Virus record (IMG/VR): IMGVR_UViG_3300031772_000312
Span: 1 to 22,385 of that record
Length of the DNA: 22,385 nt
Reading direction: 5' to 3' (one strand)
Source: a virus
This document shows, one piece after another, positions 13,867 through 20,953 of the stretch. The position numbers and the translations under genes are program-made. Below the pieces are notes generated by a model. The model saw only the letters and a program-made list of their open reading frames with translations. It ran no database searches and was not told the DNA's origin. Numbering within the stretch: the first letter of the stretch is position 1; each line of letters starts with the position of its first letter.

Positions 13867-14559
13867 TTATGTTCCGCCTCTACCGTAATAATTGTAAAAA
13901 TTCTGGTTGTAGTCGTTTGGAGCTCCGGCAGCCTGTGGGGTTGTGCCCTGATTCCCCAGAATCCTGTAAAGTAAGTCGGCGAGCTGGTTCCCACCCTGCT
14001 GTGCGGTGTTCCCCCAATTTAACTGTCCGGCGGCTCGTGTCTCTCCGATCCCGGCCATAGTATTCCCCAACATATTTGCACCTTGAAGGCTTTGGCCTGC
14101 CGAGGCCCCGGCGGCCTGCAATCCCATGCTAGACATATTCTGATATGGAGTCAGGGATTTGTACCATCGGTTCAGCCAGTTGTCGTAATCGGTCGATGCA
14201 AGGTTCTGGCCATATTGAGTCAAGGCTTTCTGTTCCGCCCCACTGAATTGATTTCCACGGGCCGCAGCTCCCCTCTCAAGTGCCTGGGTCCCTTGCTGTT
14301 GCAACCAATCATAGTAAGGGCTTTTCTCATATTCCCCTGGCCCCGCTTTCATCCTTTGCCAGAGAGCAGTCGTCGCCTGTCTTCCTCTTCTGCGCCACGG
14401 AGCCAGGTCTGCACGACCCTGGTTATACATACTTCTCTGCAATCCGAGGGCATCCTCTTGAGCATCCGATGATTCGTCGGCTGCATTAGATCCGAATAAA
14501 CCAGAAAGAAGACTTCCTCCTAATGCGGCCCCCCCACCTGCTATCGCGGCCCAAGTCAT
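13867..14559 (-). CDS. DNA transfer/ejection protein (P22 gp7-like)
   Basis: 230 residues, almost the same length as P22 gp7 (229). The N terminus is a Gly/Ala-rich hydrophobic helix (AAIAGGGAALGGSLLSGLFG). The family signature follows: QGRADLAPWRRRG at about 47-59, then GPGEYEKSPYYDWLQQQG, RGNQFSGAEQKALTQYGQNL and YDNWLNRWYKSLTPYQNM. The C terminus is Gly/Asn/Tyr-rich. gp7 is an internal protein ejected before the DNA. The start overlaps the upstream cupin stop (ATGA). First of three consecutive ejection genes. Confidence 0.88.
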   Translation of the reverse strand: MTWAAIAGGGAALGGSLLSGLFGSNAADESSDAQEDALGLQRSMYNQGRADLAPWRRRGRQATTALWQRMKAGPGEYEKSPYYDWLQQQGTQALERGAAARGNQFSGAEQKALTQYGQNLASTDYDNWLNRWYKSLTPYQNMSSMGLQAAGASAGQSLQGANMLGNTMAGIGETRAAGQLNWGNTAQQGGNQLADLLYRILGNQGTTPQAAGAPNDYNQNFYNYYGRGGT

Positions 14560-15035
14560 TTTAGCACCTCCACAATCTTGTCAATCTCGATAAGTGTTTC
14601 AATTTCATCAAAACTCTTTGCTATGATCTCTTCCTCTATTTTATCGATATATCTGTGATTGTTTGGATTCAAATGAACGGTCGTCCATACCGTCTCTTCG
14701 TTTGTGTAGACAATCCTTTTCGTGCCGGCTGCAGTAATGAATGAGGCCGGTGCCTTAACCCTTCTCGCTCCCCCTTCTTCCAAAACGGAAACATCACCTG
14801 ACAGAATGAAAGCTGGATGAGAGAATTTATGAATCTTCGTCACAAATAGTATTCCTTTCGGCATGGTAATCTGTCGGATATACATTCCTTCGGCAAAGGT
14901 ATGAGTCAAGGGGCAGGAATCCCCTATCATGGCCCCAGGCATCTTATACATTTCTGCTTCAAGAGAAAGTATAAATTCCCTGATCCTGCGACTCGGAACG
15001 ATTGACTTTTCTTCTACTCTTTCTAATTCATCCAT
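14556..15035 (-). CDS. Cupin-fold phage protein
   Basis: 159 residues. The central part has a cupin-type beta-barrel pattern: CPLTHTFAEGMYIRQITMPK, then KIHKFSHPAFILSGDVSVLE, an ITAAGTKRIVYTNEE turn, and VWTTVHLNPNN. His in KIHKFSH and in TTVH could bind a metal. I recall this short cupin as frequent in phage virion operons, usually without assigned function. It is flanked by a helical small protein and gp7-like, so it occupies the slot where P22 has genes 26 and 14. It is not a tail needle by sequence. Structural or assembly role is inferred only. Confidence 0.7.
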   Translation of the reverse strand: MDELERVEEKSIVPSRRIREFILSLEAEMYKMPGAMIGDSCPLTHTFAEGMYIRQITMPKGILFVTKIHKFSHPAFILSGDVSVLEEGGARRVKAPASFITAAGTKRIVYTNEETVWTTVHLNPNNHRYIDKIEEEIIAKSFDEIETLIEIDKIVEVLK

Positions 15036-15044
15036 TAGGGTGTC

Positions 15045-15311
15045 TTATCCTCCCCCTCCATTTTCTTCTAAAATTTTAGCCGCTTCCAGGGCCGCCAGAA
15101 TTGTATTGATCTTTAACGCCAAAGCGTCCCCCAATGCATAAATAGCAGCATCCACTTCAGCCCAACTTGAGACCGAATGATCAGGTGTAGAGGTGTCCGG
15201 AATGTGAGGTTGTATCTCAGCGACCATCTTCCCCACTTCACGAAACCATGCATCCCATACCATACTGGCTCTGTCTTTATCTCTCAATGGAGGATCAGGA
15301 AGTTTGCTCAT
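15045..15311 (-). CDS. Small virion-operon protein
   Basis: 88 residues. An N-terminal DPPLRDKDRASMVWDAWF pattern leads to a C-terminal helix (INTILAALEAAKILEENGGGG). Similar short proteins with an INxIIxALExAG helix are, as I recall, common next to gp10-type genes. It starts in an ATGA overlap with the gp10-like stop. It could be a tail needle substitute, a fibre chaperone or a small decoration protein; there is no direct evidence for any of these. Confidence 0.65.
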   Translation of the reverse strand: MSKLPDPPLRDKDRASMVWDAWFREVGKMVAEIQPHIPDTSTPDHSVSSWAEVDAAIYALGDALALKINTILAALEAAKILEENGGGG

Positions 15312-16828
15312 GCTGCCCCCGCATTCGCCTCAAGATAGGCTCCAAGAATAACCACCTTGACCGGATCGGAGATCGTCACTTTATAAATCCTATCCCTCGA
15401 TGATCCGAGTCTTCGCCAGATTGCCCTCGTCTTGTATTTTCCTATGACTCCGATATCCGTCCAGTGTTCATTACTCCAAGTGTGGCCGCCATCGTCAGAC
15501 CATTGGAGCATGGCCTGGGGATCGTCGCCGCTGTCAATATCAGGGTGATCAACGGCAAGACCCATGCCACCCTCAAACTCCACTTCAAGAGATGAATGAA
15601 AGACGACCTTTCTGTCCGCTCGAACGGCCTGAGCTGCCCGAATCCTTCTGAGCTCAACCCCGTCGTCGTCATACGTGGAGAGATCGTATTTGTAGAGTTT
15701 CCCGGATCCGTAGTCCCCAACAATGTGCATCCCCTCAAAGTATGAGTAACAGTTCGCCGGATGACGGAGATCAAAGGGGCCTGATGCCCTTGTGTGCCAT
15801 ACGCCTGTCACGAAATCATATGAAAATGTTTTATTGCAAGAAGGAAAAGTTAGAACGTAAAATGTGTGCCCTTCCTGCGAGTAGATGAATCCTATCGCAT
15901 CCGTGACGGTATCGAGTTGAGAAATCTGATAGTCAATCTGCTCCGTTGAAATCTTTTGTGTCTGGTAGGCACTTGAGCCCTGTACCTGCCTGAAGTTATC
16001 GAGCCAGGCGACGGTCCCCTGGTATTCAGCCACCGACTTCGGGGCGATGCAACCAAGGCGATTCGTGGCGCCCGGAACCCGTTCGAATGGAAAAGTCGCA
16101 TCCCCGGAGTTGTACCAAACCTCATAGGATTCCTTCCCGAGGAGCCAAAGTTCTCTATGGGCTGAAATCACTACCTGAAGGTTGTCAGGATAGGCCTCAG
16201 CCGTGGCATAGTCCAGGGCGTCCCAAGCAGTCCCATCATAAGAGCCCGAGATGTAGAATCGACCTGTATCCTTCGAAGACACGATGAAATACCCGTCCTG
16301 ATAGGTAAGAGAGGAAGGTGTTGGAAAGTCTGTGTCTGTGATCTGGGAAAGGGTCGTCCCCGACATAATATACCCATACGTCCCGTCAACGATCATCAAC
16401 TGAGTTCCGTTGTCCTCCATCCACACTGGGCCGGTGGAGGTAAATAACCCACCTCTCATCACCGTCATTCTTCCACTTGTATCCACTCGATAGAGAGTGC
16501 TTCCGATCACGGCATAGAGATATGACCCCATGACGTGAAGGCCCCTGGTCTCTGCTGAGATGGGAAGGTCAGCGGAAGGTGTCACGTCTACACTGTGGGT
16601 TGTGCCATTTTTATGATTACCCGTGACTGAACCGGCAAAAGAGAGTTTCCCTGTTACTGTGTGCTCAGGTAGAGTAGGAGTGCAGAAAAATGATAGTCCA
16701 GGCGTCCCGACAAGACTCAGCGCCTTCCCTCCCTGCTTGTCTACAATCGGGAACAGATTCTGACAGATCTGAGCATTGATGTTTGTCGAGGAACCTTTGT
16801 AGGCCCCACCGACGAACGGGATCTCCAT
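15308..16828 (-). CDS. Packaged DNA stabilization protein (P22 gp10-like)
   Basis: 506 residues (P22 gp10: 472). The N terminus (EIPFVGGAYKGSSTNINAQI then CQNLFPI) is followed by repeated beta-propeller-like blades and a family C-terminal signature: LQWSDDGGHTWSNEHW, then a short loop and KTRAIWRRLGSSRDRIYKVT. In P22, gp10 caps gp4 and closes the portal channel after packaging, before the needle. It is separated here from the gp4-like gene by about 4.4 kb, whereas they are adjacent in P22. TAATG overlap with a tiny upstream peptide gene suggests coupled translation. Confidence 0.9.
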   Translation of the reverse strand: MEIPFVGGAYKGSSTNINAQICQNLFPIVDKQGGKALSLVGTPGLSFFCTPTLPEHTVTGKLSFAGSVTGNHKNGTTHSVDVTPSADLPISAETRGLHVMGSYLYAVIGSTLYRVDTSGRMTVMRGGLFTSTGPVWMEDNGTQLMIVDGTYGYIMSGTTLSQITDTDFPTPSSLTYQDGYFIVSSKDTGRFYISGSYDGTAWDALDYATAEAYPDNLQVVISAHRELWLLGKESYEVWYNSGDATFPFERVPGATNRLGCIAPKSVAEYQGTVAWLDNFRQVQGSSAYQTQKISTEQIDYQISQLDTVTDAIGFIYSQEGHTFYVLTFPSCNKTFSYDFVTGVWHTRASGPFDLRHPANCYSYFEGMHIVGDYGSGKLYKYDLSTYDDDGVELRRIRAAQAVRADRKVVFHSSLEVEFEGGMGLAVDHPDIDSGDDPQAMLQWSDDGGHTWSNEHWTDIGVIGKYKTRAIWRRLGSSRDRIYKVTISDPVKVVILGAYLEANAGAA

Positions 16829-16872
16829 TATCTACGTCTCCCCTTACCTTTCTTCTTTCCCTTGCAAGGCAT
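16828..16872 (-). CDS. Tiny basic peptide ORF upstream of gp10-like gene
   Basis: A 14-codon frame (MPCKGKKKGKGRRR) with a GGGGTGAT Shine-Dalgarno-like sequence upstream. Its stop overlaps the gp10-like start (TAATG). Almost every residue after position 3 is Lys, Arg or Gly. It may be a leader peptide that couples translation, or a real DNA-binding micro-protein. Too short to prove from one sequence. Confidence 0.4.
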   Translation of the reverse strand: MPCKGKKKGKGRRR

Positions 16873-16884
16873 CAAAATCACCCC

Positions 16885-17202
16885 CTAATCTTTATAGGGT
16901 AGAGTCTTCCCAATTTGTTCTTGAACATAGTTCGTGAGAATGTGGACCTCTCCACTTGTCAGAGCCGAAAGATTAAGCCCGACGAAGTTGAATCCGGGTT
17001 CGAAATATTTGATGAGACTCTGCTTGGCCACAACACAGGTAGCCTTGAAAATGATATTGTCGTACTGATCTTTAAGAAGGATAGCATTCCCAACGTTTGT
17101 CGGATCGACCCATTGGACCGAATAAATTGAGATTAGTCTTCCGGTCATAACCGCCCCAACCGTATCAAGTACAATAGGATTGCTCACAAGATTGTTTCCC
17201 AT
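16885..17202 (-). CDS. Small phage virion-operon protein
   Basis: 105 residues. The middle (GRLISIYSVQWVDPTNVGNA then ILLKDQYDNIIFKATC) reads as a beta-sandwich pattern that I recall from short phage structural proteins. No signal peptide or membrane helix. It begins one base after the stop of the repeat protein, using GGGGGT as ribosome binding site. Role unknown; possibly a small capsid or tail decoration protein. Confidence 0.68.
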   Translation of the reverse strand: MGNNLVSNPIVLDTVGAVMTGRLISIYSVQWVDPTNVGNAILLKDQYDNIIFKATCVVAKQSLIKYFEPGFNFVGLNLSALTSGEVHILTNYVQEQIGKTLPYKD

Positions 17203-17203
17203 G

Positions 17204-18421
17204 TCAGACCCCCAACGTCATGTCCATCATAAATTTTCCGCCCGTCACCCCCGCTCCACCACCGATATCAGCGGCATAGGGATGAACTCCTGAGAAAAGT
17301 TCCCTGAAGAATCCAGACTGATGCGTGTATCCCGCCGAGAAAGAGGTGCTACCAGAATATGCCATCGCGAGTTGAACTCTCCTGGATGAAGTCCCGGTAA
17401 TAGAAATCAAACCGTTCTCCAGGACAGAGATCGCCGCAGCCCCACCGGTTTTGACAAATTCTAGGATCGAGTTAAGTGAGAGATACCCGACATAACGTTC
17501 GAAACAAGAAAATTGCTTAGAAAGAGATCCTGAAATAGAAAGAGTTGAAACCTTTTCCCTTGCTAGAACAAGGCGTCTTACGAATGATCCGGATAAGGAA
17601 AGAACCCCACTCGTTCCTGTATAAAGTATGCCGCTCACTTGTCCTGCAAAGGATACGATCCCGGAAACAATACGTGTTATGAGCCTTTGAGAAATGGCAT
17701 TTGAAAGTTGTCCAGATAAGGATAAACTTCCTGAATATACCCCACGGAACAGGGATAGTCCCCTTGAGTAGATACCTCCAAATGACACAGTTCCGGAATA
17801 CATCCTGAACTTCGAGAGTAACCGTCCTGCCGTTCCGGAGAGAGATATTGAAGAAGAGTAGATCCTGGAAAGTAATGAAATACCTCTAGCACAGACTCCA
17901 ACAATGGAAACCACTCCAGAGTAAGACCTTAACTTTGATAATAGACGAGATATGAATCCAGAAGATGATAAAGCTGAAGCACAAGTGCCTACAAACGCAC
18001 CTGCCGAACTCTTTATTCCATTAACTATTCCAGAAAATGAAAGAACCTGAGTGAACTTATTCTGTAGGTATCTTAAAACGTGGACAGTGATCACTTCTCC
18101 CGAAGTAAGTAGGGAGCCGATAATCGTTTTGGAAAATGGCAAAATTCCCCTAGAAACAGATCCAAGAAAGGTGATCTCTCCGGTGCGTGTCCTAAAGTTA
18201 CTCAGTAACCTTGAGAAAGAACCAACCAGTGTGAGAGTCCCAAGGTTTGTACGGAGAAGTTCACTCAACTTTTCAAGAGTGGCGTTGGAGGTCAGGACCC
18301 CGGTCTTTGTCCGTAGGAGAGTTATCCACTTGGCAATGGTGGCGTTGGAGGTTAAAGTGCCAGCCTTGGTCCTGATGTTGTTTAAGGCTCGCCTAACAAG
18401 TCCTGTCAGTTCATTGGCCAC
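17204..18421 (-). CDS. Tandem-repeat protein (about 17 repeats of about 20 residues)
   Basis: 405 residues, GTG start at 18421 directly after another stop, with GAGG eight bases upstream. About 17 imperfect repeats, mostly 20-21 residues, follow the pattern S-[LFI]-S-G-x-x-[SG]-R-x-[LI]-S-x-[FL]-R-x-x-[SY]-S-G-x-[LVI]; for example SLSGTAGRLLSKFRMYSGTV and SFGGIYSRGLSLFRGVYSGS. Two neighbouring pairs also form a 41-residue higher-order repeat. Repeats 2 and 3 are close copies, with 14 identical bases exactly 60 bp apart (about 18280 and 18340). No Cys pattern or enzyme motif. The last 45 residues are different and Gly-rich. A solenoid or fibre-like virion protein is inferred; from memory, similar LSLSG-repeat proteins exist in uncultured phages without function. 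Confidence 0.8.
   Translation of the reverse strand: MANELTGLVRRALNNIRTKAGTLTSNATIAKWITLLRTKTGVLTSNATLEKLSELLRTNLGTLTLVGSFSRLLSNFRTRTGEITFLGSVSRGILPFSKTIIGSLLTSGEVITVHVLRYLQNKFTQVLSFSGIVNGIKSSAGAFVGTCASALSSSGFISRLLSKLRSYSGVVSIVGVCARGISLLSRIYSSSISLSGTAGRLLSKFRMYSGTVSFGGIYSRGLSLFRGVYSGSLSLSGQLSNAISQRLITRIVSGIVSFAGQVSGILYTGTSGVLSLSGSFVRRLVLAREKVSTLSISGSLSKQFSCFERYVGYLSLNSILEFVKTGGAAAISVLENGLISITGTSSRRVQLAMAYSGSTSFSAGYTHQSGFFRELFSGVHPYAADIGGGAGVTGGKFMMDMTLGV
17300..18421 (-). repeat. 60-bp-period degenerate tandem repeat region
   Basis: DNA-level counterpart of the repeat protein: repeated codon blocks with a main period of 60-63 bp. The clearest recent copy is the shared GGCGTTGGAGGT at 18281 and 18341. 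The other copies are diverged at the DNA level but remain in frame, which suggests selection on the protein and not fresh slippage. Confidence 0.6.
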
Positions 18422-18511
18422 TTAAATATCCTCTTCCACACAAGGTACGTTCGGGTCAACGTCATGTCTGCAAGTGTGTCTCTTGGCTATCGTCGTGATT
18501 TCAACCCTTTC
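18422..18511 (-). other. In-phase 29-codon extension after an amber stop
   Basis: Following the TAG at 18514..18512, the same frame stays open for 29 sense codons and ends in TAA immediately before the GTG of the repeat protein. The encoded peptide includes IAKRHTCRHDVDPNVPCVEE, which looks protein-like with a Cys/His pattern. No ATG, GTG or TTG occurs in frame, so either a rare start (ATC or ATA after GGAAAGGG) or amber readthrough from the upstream gene is needed. Several other genes here end in TAG, so general recoding is not supported. Confidence 0.35.
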
Positions 18512-19213
18512 CTATACCCATTCTTTGTCAGCTTTTCCCAAAATAAAGGCCGAATAGCCGGACATACTCCGGCACTTTTCGGCCTCCGGAACAAGTGTCT
18601 TAAAATCCATCCACTGAGTATAGACGATCCCAGCCCACCGGGGGCCTTCGGCGTCTTTGTGTTCATACCAGTGGGGCTCGGCCCGGAGTCCCATCCCCCC
18701 GATAATGATCTTCTCATAGCCCATGTGAAGGGCCGTCAAGATCGCAAAGTACCCTGAATTCCCTGCCCACACGCGCCTCTGATAGTCATTTTCGAAGGGA
18801 TAATCCATCTCCCAGCCGATATCATAGGCCGTTGGACAATAACCGATTGTGTGCCTTACAACCCTACGATCACGCTCCTGGGCCTCCGTTATGTTCTCGG
18901 CGAACCAGATACTTTCCTCAAGATCGATCGCCGCCCAGTGATCTACCTGTCTCTGGTGATAAACCAGACTCCGATTGACAGCGTAGAGGTCGTGGGGGAT
19001 ACCCCAAGATTCGAACTCTTTGGTATCCTCGATCATCGATTGTCCGTCGCCCGTGATGAAAACAGTAGGGTTCCTACGGTATTTCGACCAATCGATCTCC
19101 CCATGATACGGAGAGAGCTTCAGCCTTTCGACGTGGACAACCACATTCCTCTGCGCTGTCTTGTGCGGAGGGATATAGAGCTTCCTCCAGGCCCAAGAAT
19201 TTAGAAACTGCAT
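18512..19213 (-). CDS. Glycosyltransferase-like protein (DUF115/sialyltransferase-type fold)
   Basis: 233 residues. An N-terminal nucleotide-binding-like strand-loop (PTVFITGDGQSMIED) is followed by LYAVNRSLVYHQRQVDHWAA and, near the C terminus, GNSGYFAILTALHMGYEKII with IGGMGL. This layout is that of DUF115 and GT42-like proteins, which carry a G(S/N)xGxxAxxxAxxxGYKxIxLxG motif. It would transfer a sugar or handle a nucleotide-linked substrate. Placement in the virion operon suggests modification of a virion protein or host glycan. A family-level call made by pattern; catalytic residues cannot be confirmed. Confidence 0.6.
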   Translation of the reverse strand: MQFLNSWAWRKLYIPPHKTAQRNVVVHVERLKLSPYHGEIDWSKYRRNPTVFITGDGQSMIEDTKEFESWGIPHDLYAVNRSLVYHQRQVDHWAAIDLEESIWFAENITEAQERDRRVVRHTIGYCPTAYDIGWEMDYPFENDYQRRVWAGNSGYFAILTALHMGYEKIIIGGMGLRAEPHWYEHKDAEGPRWAGIVYTQWMDFKTLVPEAEKCRSMSGYSAFILGKADKEWV

Positions 19214-19217
19214 AAAC

Positions 19218-19811
19218 TCAACCCCCTGCGTTGATCGTCAAATTGTAGGTCCAGGTCACCACGTCATCGGTGTTCAGATCGATGGCCGTTACAACAGACC
19301 GATCAAGAAGGATTCCACCCGTAGAGGCGTTGAAGATCCCATGTTCCCGGCAACCATAGGCAGATCCTGCGGTAATCGTCCCCACGGTCTGAAAAATCTG
19401 TGAGGATGTCCCATGGGTCTGAGTTCCGGAGGTGGCCCCTACCTGCTGAGCAGCTAGGGCCGTTTCTGTATCCGTTTCAGCCGTGGACCCAGCTCCCATC
19501 TTGTGATATTGGAAGTTGTCCACAATATCCCCGGAAGTCACCATGGCATCGACAAGGCGTTTAGCAAATGCCGCTGTGACCTCTCTGACCGAAACGAGTC
19601 CATGGTCACATTTCAGGGTCCCGTCCGGGTTGAAGACCTTCGCATAAAGCGTCCCAAAGATTTCGACCACACCGCGCGGGCGAGTGATCCTAAGCGCCTC
19701 CCAAATCTCTGTCTCCGGGACTCCCTTCGGAACGATCCCCGACCGTACTTTTTTTGCAAGTGTGCGGAGTCTCCAATACTGAAACAACGATTTACCTCTA
19801 TACTGTAACAT
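19218..19811 (-). CDS. Phage virion protein, beta-rich C-terminal domain
   Basis: 197 residues with an AAGGAGG ribosome binding site seven bases before the ATG. The C-terminal two thirds carry a familiar phage structural pattern: NFQYHKMGAGSTAETDTETA, then repeated Thr/Ser/Gly segments, YGCREHGIFNASTGG, LLDRSVVTAIDLNTDDV and VTWTYNLTINAGG. I recall this from many podo- and siphoviruses as an unassigned tail or decoration protein. The N-terminal 45 residues are basic and helical. Confidence 0.75.
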   Translation of the reverse strand: MLQYRGKSLFQYWRLRTLAKKVRSGIVPKGVPETEIWEALRITRPRGVVEIFGTLYAKVFNPDGTLKCDHGLVSVREVTAAFAKRLVDAMVTSGDIVDNFQYHKMGAGSTAETDTETALAAQQVGATSGTQTHGTSSQIFQTVGTITAGSAYGCREHGIFNASTGGILLDRSVVTAIDLNTDDVVTWTYNLTINAGG

Positions 19812-19856
19812 TTTGGTCCCTCCTTGGACTTGAGATTTCTGGCTTTCTGCCAGAGT

Positions 19857-20060
19857 CTATTGAATATGCCAGCCATGGCCTCTCCTAATGTCGAATGAGA
19901 TTTCCGTGGAATCAGCAGAATCCTCATCGGGATTCATGTTTATGGACCACCCAGTAGAGTTCCCATCCGACCATGTTTCAGAGAAATATACCGTGTCGGC
20001 CCAAATCGGAGAAGCCATCAACATGAGCAATAAGATTAGGGGCAGTGTTTTTAGTTTCAT
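19857..20060 (-). CDS. Short Sec-exported protein
   Basis: 67 residues from the ATG at 20060 (GAGG six bases upstream; an earlier start adds ten residues before the signal). A signal peptide with core LPLILLLMLMASPIWA precedes a mature part of about 45 residues beginning DTVYFSETWSDGNSTGWSIN. The mature start resembles the first strand of a secreted LamG/concanavalin-like domain, but the protein ends far too early for a complete domain. Either a truncated gene or a genuine short exported peptide. Confidence 0.6.
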   Translation of the reverse strand: MKLKTLPLILLLMLMASPIWADTVYFSETWSDGNSTGWSINMNPDEDSADSTEISFDIRRGHGWHIQ

Positions 20061-20068
20061 CCAAATCC

Positions 20069-20701
20069 TCAATTCGTTATGTAAATACACGCCGTCACAT
20101 AAAGAAAATCTCCTGGGCTGTAAGTTGTTGCCGGGCTGGTGTAACTTGACACCATATATGTATCATCAGGATCGGGGCCATCGTAGGTGTCAACATGAAT
20201 ATATCCAGCATCCCCTATGACCTGGAGATGGTACGCGGTAGCCGAGTTAAGCTGATATGTCCCATCAAAAGTGAATTCGTTCCAACCAGTAACCCCGCCA
20301 GCTTTAACCGATGATACCTTTCTCAGGGTATTGTCAGCAGCCGTATAGATGCACAGTTTCATGTTCTCTGTTTCACCTTCTGATAATTTCACATAACCCT
20401 TTACGGCGTATCCTGTCGCTACAGCGACATTATAGGCACTTGCATAGGTTCCATTTATACCGTAAAGACGATTTTGCTCAATCGCAACCGGATTCCCCCC
20501 CAGACCTGTGTATCCGACAAGGGTAACTCCACCAGTAGCCGCCTTAACTCCTGTCCCAGCCCCTACCTCAGTGCTAACTCCGGCTTTAGTTCGAAATACA
20601 CCAAGCCTTCTTGACTGGATACCCTGCAAGAATCTTGTAGGAGTGTAGATTCCCTCGGGAGTCCATAATCCGGATGGCCTTCTAACACATCTCTCATTCA
20701 T
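20069..20701 (-). CDS. Beta-rich virion/adhesin-like protein
   Basis: 210 residues from the ATG at 20701 (GAGGAG nine bases upstream). Apart from a basic N terminus, the protein is Gly/Thr/Ser/Tyr-rich with alternating hydrophobic residues, predicting a beta-sandwich of the carbohydrate-binding-module kind (YAVKGYVKLSEGETENMKLC, then WNEFTFDGTYQLNSATAYHL). This suggests surface exposure on the virion or host. No family recognised; position between exported proteins and the gp4-like gene supports an accessory virion role. Confidence 0.68.
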   Translation of the reverse strand: MNERCVRRPSGLWTPEGIYTPTRFLQGIQSRRLGVFRTKAGVSTEVGAGTGVKAATGGVTLVGYTGLGGNPVAIEQNRLYGINGTYASAYNVAVATGYAVKGYVKLSEGETENMKLCIYTAADNTLRKVSSVKAGGVTGWNEFTFDGTYQLNSATAYHLQVIGDAGYIHVDTYDGPDPDDTYMVSSYTSPATTYSPGDFLYVTACIYITN

Positions 20702-20707
20702 CAAAAT

Positions 20708-20953
20708 CTACTCCTCAAGTCCTAATAAGAAGCTACCTAACACTCTGCTCAGGTCTGTCGTTCCACTTGCTGTTCCAGCCATCTCGGCGTACAGGATTAC
20801 CCACGCTTCATCCCATGTATCTCTCGGTTCCTTACCTAACCATAGAACAACCCACCACTCTCCGTCCTCTACTGATTGCTTAACCGTGTATTTGCTGGTT
20901 CTCCTGGTAGAACTTTTGTCGATCCGAAAGGGACGGCGTTTGACTGCCCCCAT
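20708..20953 (-). CDS. Small hypothetical protein, overlapping start
   Basis: 81 residues. Trp-rich in the middle (GEWWVVLWLGKEPRDTWDEA) and acidic at the end. The ATG at 20953 has no evident ribosome binding site, and the first 85 bases overlap the exported FN3-like gene in another frame; no other usable start codon lies before residue 58. The downstream, non-overlapping 160 bases are well packed against the next gene. Coding is likely; the start is uncertain. Confidence 0.45.
   Translation of the reverse strand: MGAVKRRPFRIDKSSTRRTSKYTVKQSVEDGEWWVVLWLGKEPRDTWDEAWVILYAEMAGTASGTTDLSRVLGSFLLGLEE

Noticed and set aside
17204-18421. Diversity-generating retroelement target or CRISPR array
   Set aside because: The repeats are diverged, in frame and without unique spacers; no reverse transcriptase, template repeat or cas gene is in the window.
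18051-18425. 124-residue plus-strand frame opposite the repeat protein
   Set aside because: Itself repetitive only because it complements the tandem repeats; no start signal.
18422-19213. Amber-codon reassignment across the phage
   Set aside because: At least the 70-residue gene at 1244, the tail protein and the exported FN3-like protein end sensibly at TAG, so TAG acts as a normal stop in this genome.
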